Below, piece by piece: positions 37,118 to 46,135 of a stretch of 64,000 nt of DNA. The stretch's first letter is position 1. Each line of letters opens with the position of its first letter. The DNA is from Lithospermum erythrorhizon (lineage: Eukaryota > Streptophyta > Magnoliopsida > Boraginales > Boraginaceae). The notes under the pieces are model-generated. The model was given only the letters and a program-made list of their open reading frames with translations, made no database searches and had not been told where the DNA came from. The stretch lies in assembly GCA_019722365.1 (NCBI GenBank), contig JADFUC010000780.1:1-64000 (forward strand). Reading direction: 5' to 3'. Both the position numbers and the translations under genes were made by a program.

Positions 37118-39068
37118 GCTCAAGACTCATTTTTCGTATACCATCTTTTGCACCCCAAAGTTTGCGCATCTTTTCCTTCTACCGCTTTGAGATGAAGAGG
37201 CACAACATTCATGAAAAGTTGCATTCAGATAATGTTATACTATTAACTAATGCTATGAGTTAAGAAATTTAATAAGTAGTAGAGTAAACGGGTGATCATC
37301 ACCACCCTACACTCACTTATATAACTTGAACAAATTTCCATCGGCCAGAGACACAAGAAAACAAATCATCCACTCACAAAGCAAAAAATATTTTCCTCGT
37401 GAAAACTTCGCTTCTCCCCGCTCACGAACATCAAGCAGTGCTTCTAAGGTAGTGTCGGTTCTAACCCATTTTATCCTCAACTTGTTCTCAAGTCCTAAGC
37501 ACATACGTAGGAGCAAACTGCTTAAGTTGAAATTAGTCAGTACGCTCGTCGATGTTTAGCTTGTTCGATTCTAGCGAAAAGCTCCTCTCGTTATTCTTCT
37601 CGTGTTCAACGTTAACTTACAACTTAAACCGTATTTACGAACCTTAGCAGAACTTTGGAGAAGGCTTCCACAAATGTCGAGACCCTTCGTTGATGTTCCA
37701 AACGCTTCTTCTCGAACGTCAAGGCTGACTCCATTTACATTCGATTACTGTCTATTACCTACGGCGATGGAAATATTTTTGATGCATTAGGATTCTGTCT
37801 CGGTGGAAGTTTGGCCCAACTTCTGGTGCAACTTGACTACCTCCAAGTGGGAGTATTGACCCGCTTTTGCCTCCGCAGCGCTTACCCATGACATGCCTCA
37901 ACTGAGGCTGTTGCATGTCTTCTGACGTAACTTCGCAAGGCGGGAGGAACAATTATGTTCTACCCGACAACTCCGAGTTTGTCAAGGTTTCTAACAGAGG
38001 AAGCTCCCGTGCTTCAAGTGGGAACTAAATCAAGTTCTTATTGTCAGCCGAGGCATGGGAAACACTCGATCTATTATGTCGTAAACTATATCCTAAATGG
38101 ATCGAAATGATGGATTTTTTCCAAGATACTCCACTGAAATCCACAAGAAAGTGTGGGATGCTTTAGAGTATAAATACGTAACTCAAGATGCTAGAGTCAA
38201 GAAGTCTATCATGTTTCTTGGATTTTGGTGATGGTTGATGAGAAATCGATAGATTGTGCAAGTCCAAGAACTTAAGTAATGTTTCATGAATTCATGCCGA
38301 GGGAATGGTTGCAGTGAAAGCTTTCAAGTGGCTTTCCATTGAAAAATTCATCTCCTGTTGGAAAAGACTTCAAAAACTACCTCAAACATGTTTAAAGGAA
38401 ATGACCGTGAAGGAGGTAGTCTTACTGGGATTGAGGAAGACAATAGAAGGAAATGAAAGGTAAAGAATGATTCAAGGCCTTTGGGGGTAAGAAATTAATG
38501 TCGTGGAGCATGGCTCTGATCCGTGATCTTCTGCTAAAGACTGGCAAACCAAAGCAGGATCAACTTCAAGAAAGAATTTGAAGGGAAATAAGGTTTCAAC
38601 TTGGTGACAAGAAGTGGTCATAAGTCACGAAAGTAACATTCCCCTAAGAAGAAGAAAGCCCTTATGAAGCTAACATGGTTAATAAAGGACTATGGGATGT
38701 CCGACATCAAATCTCGCCCAAGAGGAGCCTCAAGTGAACCTTTGTGGGTTCAAAACCCAAGAATGTTGCGGATTGACACCGGTGCTACCAGGCACATATG
38801 TCATGGCTGAGTTTTTCACAAACTTCCGCTGCCACTTACCACCTGGAGAAAGATGTATACGGGGAATTTCACTTCTACAATTGGAAGCGTGAAGCGTACC
38901 ATTGTGCTCAAGATGACATCGTGAGCGAAGTGACTCGAATCATATGTTGTATAAAAATGGTCCCAAGAATTACCGGATTATGCTTAGCAAACATGGGTTT
39001 ATGGTTATAGAAGCGATAAGCCTACTCACTAAGGCAGTGAATGTTTGTAGGCAAAGGCTATGTCCTGA
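37118..39068 (+). mobile_element. Plus-strand fragment of copia family A inside the Sirevirus-like element
   Basis: This block is collinear with 16,739-18,760 of the 16.5-kb copia. It begins in mid-LTR (missing the first roughly 240 bp) and runs through the LTR end near 37,614 and a gag with VWDALEYKYVTQD near 38.15 kb and a knuckle region at 38.58-38.66 kb. It stops in the protease/pre-integrase part after GGCTATGTCC near 39,068. Its orientation opposes its host element. Both edges are abrupt and lack LTR ends, so it did not enter as a complete retrotransposon. The gag and protease frames are broken in many places. Confidence 0.8.
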
Positions 39069-39114
39069 TTCTTACAATCTTTTGCTACAATACTCCATGC
39101 TCAACAGCATGAGA

Positions 39115-39701
39115 TTCAGAAAAGTAATATTTGGTTTTTCAGACCTGTCCTTGTCAATGTGTCAAGAACAGGTGTACAATCAGTTTGAGTTACAAGAACA
39201 AAAACTCAAACACACAAAATTAAACAACTAAGTATATAAGTAAGAAAAATAAAATGAGAATACGTTTTCTGCCTCGCACTCCGCCTCATCCCATTTTCTT
39301 AAATATTCTGCTTGTAATGTGAACACAATCATGTTCTAATCAATTCTTCAATCATCTTTATGACTCTCCATAATAAATAGCAATTTTATTCAAGAAGGAA
39401 AGCTTTTCTCCAAAGTCTTTGCCACTTTAAACATAATCTTCCACCATAAATAACAAATCTTTCAATCATCTTTAAGACTTTCCATACAATAATAGAAGCT
39501 TATTCAAGAAGGAAAGCTTTTCTCCAAAAAGTTTTGCCATTAATTTTAATATAATATCTTCCACCATGATTCCTTTTCAGATTGAGCAAAAACTCAATCA
39601 CATCAATTGGTTGGACCGAACTAACTAATAATACCCCATATTCACTCTATATCCATCTCATAACAACACATGGAAAACACATCCAATAAAACACACTTAC
39701 A
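39115..39701 (-). repeat. 5' LTR of the Sirevirus-like element, U5 missing
   Basis: On the minus strand it starts TGTAAGTGTG at 39,701 and runs through the same internal 115-bp tandem duplication seen in the other copies, to 'GTACACCTGTTCTTGACACATTG' equivalents near 39,150. Compared with the 28.36-kb solo LTR, the last roughly 300 bp (U5) are absent, and unrelated sequence leads into the family A fragment. Confidence 0.75.
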
Positions 39702-39839
39702 ATTCTAATGAAAATAAGAACGGGTATTATAGAAGTTGCAAATATGATGTCCATATCAACAACCAAGCTCGAGAATATACATAAAAATACACCTTACTAG
39801 TGAAGAGTTACGTTCTCTATAATAAAATAGTATGTCGGG

Positions 39840-40900
39840 TCGGAACGAATTTAGGTCACGCTAAAAGTACTAAGTTCCATTGCAACACATAATTATTTTT
39901 AAGATCACTTATGTTTTGAATGTCGGCCAGACTGACTTCATTGCATCGCTAAAAAGGTCACATCCGTCGCTATCTCTAATGCCATTAGCTCACTCTTGAA
40001 AGATGATAACAAAAGAACACGACTTGAGTTTTGCATATCAATGATAGATCAAAGCAACTTTCCGAATGATTCGAGATTTATTTCATGTACAATTATGTTC
40101 ATATTGATGAAAAATGATTTTACATGACAAAAAAGAAAGAAACATACTATCTACTTTCAACCGAGGATGATCCCTTGCGAACATGTCAGAGCAAGAACTT
40201 CATTGAAAAGGTCATGTTTTTTGTTGCCATGAAGAACATTTGACAAATGACGGAAATGAAACATTCTCTGGAAAATAGGACTATTTCCTTTGCCCAAACA
40301 AACGCACAACGTCATAGGTAAATGTAGGCGCCGAATTTTAGAGATGCCTGATTACATCTTACAAGGAGATTGTCAAACAATTCCTTATTGAAAAAAGTTA
40401 TACCTGTAATTAAAGAGAATTGGACACGATCAACCAATGAAGAAGTCATATCTATTCAAATAGACAATGCCACGCAGAATACATAAAAGAATCCAAATGA
40501 TGCATCAATTACAAAAGATCACAAAGCTCGGGTTCTCTGATATCTGCTTGATATACAACCACCAAATTCCTCCCGATTTGAATATACCTGAATTGGATTC
40601 TTCAACGCCATCCAATCATTGCACATAAAGAGTCACCGAAGTCCATCGAGAAGCTAGTCGATGCAGCGATTGCCATTCAACAACCATCCATCCAAAAAAG
40701 TGAACCATGCTTAACTCTACAACTCAGATGTTAGAGACTGCGAAAATTGCAGTTCAAATAAGCATAGAATACCCTATATCAATAAGTTAAGGTTGGAAAA
40801 AGAGAGGGGAATTTGGTTTACCCAAATCTCATGTGATCCCCAAATAATTAGCACTGTATGGAATTGGTAGGTTGATTGAAAAATTTGTGAAAATGAAGTT
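39840..40900 (+). pseudogene. Mariner-like (plant MLE, DDD) transposase pseudogene
   Basis: Mariner-like transposases cut and paste elements into TA sites. Across frames the plus strand follows the plant MLE protein: an HTH-like leader with VPLQH and TLHR-type remnants (39.86-39.96 kb), then DDNKRTRLEFCISMID (40.0-40.03 kb). An IDEK.FYMT segment follows, then KIGLFPLPKQ, DNA, PPDLN and a C-terminus resembling I+F.QISCDPQ. The three catalytic aspartate codons are at 40,106, 40,463 and 40,575. The spacing of the last two is about 37 codons, near the DD39D of plant MLEs. The Trp after IDEK is a stop, and many shifts are present. TIRs were not located, so only the gene is called. Confidence 0.85.
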
Positions 40901-41769
40901 AATATTGTGAATTGAGATGGGAACTGATTGTAAAGTTTTTGGCTTTTAAATTACATACAAAGCTACGGAGTATTTGCTTTTAAATTGCAAGTTTAGTGCC
41001 AATCTGTTTTGGCAATGTCGTGTCTGTTGTACCCACTTTGCCAAGCTTAGTGCCAAGTTTTTAGAACTGATCAATGTTTAGTGCCAAGTTTTGATTTTAT
41101 ATTTAGAGGCGCTCTGGCCATGGCGAGTCATAATGGCGCTTTTCGCATGTTTCAAATTTGTATATCCTAATATTTTATATATCATGAATTGCAAATAAAG
41201 TTCTAAGTAAGTGTAATCGATGAAGGCAAACGAAGGAAAAATCAAATGTGATTCAAATTCTTTCTTTAACACCCAATCATTTCTTACTTTTGTCAGAATA
41301 ATTTCTTTTTTAGTTTCTAAGCATTTTTAATTCAAAGCTGGCCTCCATCTTTATAACCTTTTTAATTTTTCCATCCCTTCCCATGACTTTTATTAAAATC
41401 TCCTAGAAACACATGGGAGATCAGACTATTACTAACATTATATTTGAGTAAGTCTCAGCCATGAACCCCATAACCTCCATGGATTGAGCCCCATCGCTTA
41501 CTCAATCATTGCCCCTCACTATGGTGAAATGGAGTTACATTTAATTGTGATGTTCAAACTCTCGGCCAAAGGAGACCCAAACCCTTCCGACCCACGGGCA
41601 TCCATTAGAACATTAGGCAGTTTCTAATTGTACTTGATTGATTCCCATTCATGCTTCCCACTTGCTTCAGGTCGTGAAAACCCGATTAGGTTTATTAATC
41701 TTACTAGATGTTGAAGAGCTCAAATCGCACGGTGGCCCAACTCCCATCAAGAAGTGCTGGTATCGACAT
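40901..41769. other. Intergenic DNA, nothing recognised
   Basis: Contains a phrase repeated near 40.99-41.09 kb ('TTAGTGCCAA' three times within 100 bp), then AT-rich DNA and a mixed-composition stretch at 41.45-41.75 kb without a recognisable reading frame. It may include the 3' part of the mariner element. Confidence 0.35.
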
Positions 41770-42950
41770 AATTAAATCACACAAACGTCACATCTTGTGA
41801 TGACATCGCAACGTGTCCAAGATGACAATAATAAAGACCCGCAAAAATTTCCGTGTTAAGAACGTGACATTTATTATCTTACAAATTTTATGACGTTTAT
41901 GATATATCGAAAAAGCCTGTAAATATATATATTATTAGGTGTAATGTTTCGAAAACATCCCGCCTTAAGAACGTCACAAAGTTTTTTCTGGGTAAACAAC
42001 ATGCCACTAAAACGCCACGTTGTTTTTCCCGTAACAACATGCCATCAAAACGCGCTTTTGGGAGAACCATATGACATAATTGTGAGGTTTTACTTATTAT
42101 CTTACAAATTCTGATAACTTGAAAAATCTAATTCTTTTGTGTGTGACGTAATTGTGGCATAAATGAAATTAACATTATTTATTCTTAACTATGTATCATT
42201 AGTGTGACGTTATATATAATTAACAACACTAATAACATAATTTTTTATATAATTTATCATATTAATATTAACTAATTTTTCATTTTTCTAAAAAATTAGA
42301 ATATGACATTTATGTGACGTTATATTTTATTTGAATAAAAATTTAAATTATTTAGAAAATAATTCAATAGTTTGTGTTATTATTTATGACGTGTTAATAA
42401 TTTAATCATAAATTTCATATTAACATTTATTTAAATTTAATATTCCTCATATCAATATTAACTAAATTTTCAATTTGCACTATATTTTTTTCTTAAAAGT
42501 TTAGAATACATTTATGTGACGTTAGATTTAATGTAATAAATATTTAAATTATTTATAAAATTAATTCAATTATTTCAGGTTACATTATGACGTTGTTAAT
42601 AATTTAATCATTAGCTTCATATCAAGATTTATATTAACTTAATATTCCTCATATCAATATTAACTAATTTCGCTTTCAATTATATTTTAATCGTAATTTA
42701 TATCAATATTTAAATTAAATTAATGTTCTCATGTATGTTGTATGACGCTTGGACATTTATTATGACATTACCATTTGAACGGTAAATTACTTTCTTCTAT
42801 GTGGCGGTAGTGTGACATTTTTCATTTATTATGACTTTAATTGCTTAATAAAAATGGTCAAAATATATAGGTGAAACGATGACATTAATGCATTTAAAGT
42901 ATATGGCATGTCTGTGACGTTTTTATGGCGTATGCTGCAGTATAACATAG
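41770..42950. repeat. AT-rich block with many TGACG/TGACAT motifs (probable non-autonomous transposon)
   Basis: About 1.2 kb with no coding potential but more than a dozen dispersed copies of TGACGT, TGACGC or TGACAT, often as TGTGACGTT, in both orientations (for example near 41.88, 42.15, 42.20, 42.32, 42.52, 42.59, 42.82 and 42.92 kb). Dense short subterminal motifs are typical of CACTA, hAT or Mutator non-autonomous elements, where they bind transposase. No TIR or target duplication was identified. Confidence 0.45.
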
Positions 42951-42965
42951 CCAATAGACATTCAG

Positions 42966-43011
42966 ATTTTACATTCTGGAAGTTTCACATTTTACATTCT
43001 AAAAGTTTCAA
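42966..43011 (+). repeat. Two-unit tandem repeat, about 23 bp
   Basis: The unit ATTTTACATTCTGGAAGTTT is repeated as ATTTTACATTCTAAAAGTTT immediately downstream. It lies between the TGACG-rich block and the B3-like ORF. Confidence 0.7.
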
Positions 43012-43201
43012 GTTTTTTGCAGTATAGAATGTCAAAGGAGTAATATTCAAATCATGAACTTGGCAAATTCATTGCGGATGTTGGATCCTCAAATTCCCGA
43101 TTAGTAAGATATATTTTGTCGCTTATTTGTTAATTGATTTAGTTTGTTAATATATCTACTACACTTCCAATAATATATATTTTCATCTCAAGCAGTTAGG
43201 A

Positions 43202-43378
43202 ATGCGTGAGAAGTTTGCTCGTAGATGGCAAGTAACTTTAAGTGGAGTTTGTAAGTTCAAACTCCATGATGGAAGAACTTATAATGTCACGATTGAAAAT
43301 GGTAGCGCTTATAATAATAGTCAACAATACTCCAAGTTCTTCACGGATGGTTGGCTTCAATTTGTTCAAGCGATGTAA
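43202..43378 (+). CDS. Short B3-domain-like ORF (fragment)
   Basis: An uninterrupted 58-codon frame reads MREKFARRWQVTLSGVCKF, then LHDGRTYNVTIENG and a KFFTDGWLQFV segment before a TAA stop. The pattern of hydrophobic strand, W.V, a DGR turn, F..GW..FV resembles the DNA-binding B3 fold of plant transcription factors (REM-like). A canonical B3 domain is about 100 residues; here only the central part is present and the L.GD.CVFE-type end is missing. A TTTCATCTCAAGCAG acceptor-like sequence just upstream (43,180-43,194) and an upstream CTCAAATTCCCGAT (43,090-43,103) that could encode the preceding 'IP' segment suggest an exon of a broken gene. The identification is by pattern only. Confidence 0.45.
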   Translation: MREKFARRWQVTLSGVCKFKLHDGRTYNVTIENGSAYNNSQQYSKFFTDGWLQFVQAM

Positions 43379-43808
43379 AGTATGTATGTGAATTGATGCA
43401 ATCTGGAGCATGTATCGTGAACTCGTGACAACATTTTGAATACCTATTTTGAAGTTAGTATTTATGGCTTAGAGCATAATAATAATGTTGTATCTTCTAA
43501 ATTAAGTGGTTAATTTAATCTTTTGAATAATCTTTTATTTTGTTTAATCTAGAATAACCATTGTTTTGTTTAATGTTGTGTCTTTTTAGACGATTTTTTT
43601 TTTTAAATTGAAATTTTTGGATCTCATTTTACCAAATGGGATAAGAAAAATTATAAAAATTACAAGCCATGAACGACTTAAATTTTTCTTAACTTTGTAT
43701 TAAAAAATAACGGATCCGTAAAAAAGGATTTAAGAGAAAGTACCAGTTTTACTGGCATGTGTTTACTGTTTCTTTTGTTAGTTAAATCGAGTTCATGAAC
43801 GTTTTCAC

Positions 43809-43888
43809 TATAAATACATGCCACTGAACCTTACTGACCAATCATCACAATATATTTTCTACATTTCTTGAAAAGCAGCAACAAAATG
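43809..43888 (+). promoter_or_regulatory. TATA-like promoter and start codon in good context
   Basis: CTATAAATAC at about 43,810-43,819 lies some 70 bp upstream of an ATG at 43,886 in the context CAAAATGGC. The spacing and a short A/C-rich leader resemble a genuine plant core promoter with 5' UTR. The frame from this ATG (MASLPLACILSY) ends after 12 codons. Confidence 0.4.
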
Positions 43889-43960
43889 GCCTCACTTCCT
43901 CTTGCATGCATACTAAGTTACTAACTACCCATCCTCAAACTTGAAACTAAAAAGTCTATA

Positions 43961-44413
43961 TTGTTCAATCCTGTTATTCCACAGCTGCACAGCTGCACCA
44001 ACAAACAGGGGCTAATCCAGGATTTAAAAAGGATTGAGAATCTCGGCAAAGGCAAACGATGGCTCCTGCTTGTGTGGGCCACCGTCCAGAGGAAGACGAG
44101 GCGGGATGAGGCTCAAAGAAATAGAGCCAGAGGAAAGAATAGAAAAGACGTGATGAACAAATGGGGAATGGCACCTCGAAATTCTTCTTGCTCAAATCAA
44201 GCGTATTCGCCGAAAAAAAAAAATCGAGACACATTTCTCCTGAACAGCTTTCAGAGGTGCATGGAACTAATGCTTATGGTTCTTGAAGATGTGAAGTCTC
44301 TGTTGAGATTCACAAGGTCAATATTGGACTTAGGAAACCTGGCTCCAACTACAGATGCCATGATGAAAGTAGCAAAAACCATTTCCTGTGTACTTATATT
44401 TTATATGGAGTGA
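43961..44413 (+). CDS. Unidentified ORF, 150 codons
   Basis: One of the longer uninterrupted plus-strand frames in the window. It starts with an internal ATG 75 bp after the TATA-associated ATG, in a different frame from it or after a stop. The product is basic in the middle (RKTRRDEAQRNRARGKNRK) and more hydrophobic at the end (DVKSLLRFTRSILDLGNL). I recognise no domain. An opposite-strand frame overlaps 43,974-44,234. It could be a fragment of a host gene disrupted by indels, or chance. It lies 220 bp before the first CACTA terminus. Confidence 0.3.
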   Translation: MFNPVIPQLHSCTNKQGLIQDLKRIENLGKGKRWLLLVWATVQRKTRRDEAQRNRARGKNRKDVMNKWGMAPRNSSCSNQAYSPKKKNRDTFLLNSFQRCMELMLMVLEDVKSLLRFTRSILDLGNLAPTTDAMMKVAKTISCVLIFYME

Positions 44414-44634
44414 TCCTAGCGGATCCAAGGCCAAAACAAATGCATTTTCACCCATTGATTGATATGTCTCACAGAGTGTAGCTAACTTACTCTATGGCCA
44501 AAGAGGTCCTCCCTGCTTGGCTGATGGTAATCTTTGTTCTGCAGGGCAGGAGACACCCCAACAGAAATTCAAGTGGTTGAAGGTAAACTTCCAGTAAGTA
44601 CAATACCTCAATGCAAATAATGCACTCCATATAT
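44414..44634. other. Short spacer before CACTA element 1
   Basis: No feature seen except the terminal TAT (44,632-44,634), which is the left copy of the CACTA target duplication. Confidence 0.5.
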
Positions 44635-45110
44635 CACTACTAGAAATTGGCAAGAGACGCCCGATCCCGTCTCCAAACCGTCTCTATTTGTCAATTGGAG
44701 ACGGTATGGGAGACCAGAAACACCCGACGCCTTTTGCGCGCCTCCTAAATCACCTCCCTGGGCCTCCATTCCGACTCAAAACCAAGCCCGGTGATATTGG
44801 CTTCAACCCGACTCCAACTGCCTCCACATATCCCGATTCAAACCCGCTTCACATGAATTTCCGCCAAACCTGCCTCCACATATCCCACTCAAACTGCCCA
44901 CATACCCTCGACGCAAACCTGCCTCCATAAGACCCGACCTGCACTGTCCCATAAACCCCGACTCAAGCTCGCCTCCATACATCCCGACTCAAAACCGACT
45001 CCATATATCCCGACTCGCAATCTGCCTCCATACATACCCACTCGCACTGCCTCCATTCTTTAAATACAATCCGACTCCTACCCGACTCCACCCTATCGCA
45101 AGACCGTGCA
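44635..45110. repeat. Left terminal and subterminal repeats of CACTA 1
   Basis: After the 11-bp terminus come GAGACG, CCGTCTC and GGAGACGG, then many copies of CCCGACTC(C/A) or CCTCCATA-CCCGACTC variants up to about 45.1 kb. They resume at 45.73-45.91 kb. In CACTA elements such motifs are binding sites for the element's DNA-binding protein. A frame through 44,688-44,930 is only the translation of this array. Confidence 0.8.
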
Positions 45111-46135
45111 AAATTCAAACTCCCGATACCGACGCCGTATTTTTAAAAAGCAAACCGTTGCCGCATAACATGCAAAGCATAATGCAACACCAATAAAACT
45201 CATCCAAATGATAAAAACAAATATCAAAAGATTCAATTTATCCAACTCATACAAACAAATATAAAACATCAAAGATTCAAACATAAAATATAAATAATTC
45301 ATAGAACAAATACATATTAAACATCATATTCATATAAAGAAATCAAACGTATTAAATATTTTATTCATATAAACATCAAACATTAATTTATATAAAACAT
45401 CAAATGATTCAACCTAAAATTAAAATAAAAACCAAATTACCTATTTGGAAACTTGGCAAAAGTATTTTCCACAACAAAGTAACAAATATAAATTACAAAT
45501 ATATTCACAAATATAAATTACATACAAAATAAAAAAAGTGAATAAAGTATTAATCATTACCTCTTTAAAGTGACCTACAAAATAAAATAAAATTTAATGT
45601 TAGTAGACAATAAAATTATGGAAATGAAACTAATAACATAAAAAAAGATGATATTATGTGGTGGGTTTGGGAAAAAATGGTTGGAATGATGATAATGTGA
45701 GATATATATAGGGAATGAGATTCTGGAATCCTGTTTCCATCCCGTCTCCATCCCGACTCCGTTCAGTAGCTTTTTGAATTTCTCAATTTTGTAGGATAGC
45801 CGAAATATGAAGTTGAAAACCGCCTATCCCGCCTATTTTCATACCGTTTCCATCTCGCTTCCATACCGGTGCAGTGCATACATTTATTTCAAGCCCGCTC
45901 ATCCCGACTCTATAGCCGATCTCAAGTAAAAAAAAGATAATAGCGCATAAACCAAACTCTGCCATAAACACAATATTTAAGAAGAATAAATAGAGGTCAC
46001 GCTTTTGAACACAATATGAAGAAGCAATAAATACAAAAAATACACCACTACACCTATTGCATTTCAATATGAAGCTTAATACAAAGTTGCAAATTACTAT
46101 ATGAAAACTTGTAACTTAAAATATTTGATTATTAA
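45111..46135. other. Non-coding 3' part of CACTA 1
   Basis: AT-rich DNA with more CCCGACTC motifs at 45.73-45.91 kb. It lies downstream of the transposase gene in the minus sense. Small frames at 45,093 and 45,783 (minus) show no domain. Confidence 0.55.

Larger units (their letters stand above)
31741..39701 (-). mobile_element. Sirevirus-like Ty1/copia element with extra envelope-like ORF, gag region replaced
   Basis: On the minus strand the order is: LTR (39,701 down to 39,115), a foreign plus-strand copia patch (39,068-37,118), copia integrase-RT-RNase H (37,100-34,250), an additional ORF (33,989-32,286) and a truncated LTR (32,052-31,741). Both LTRs start TGTAAGTGTG on the minus strand. 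An extra ORF between pol and the 3' LTR, together with the RNase H signature, is characteristic of the Sirevirus (SIRE/Maximus) lineage. It is inactive: it lacks gag, U5 and protease, and every gene carries breaks. Its pol is better preserved than that of the 16.5-kb copia. Confidence 0.8.
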
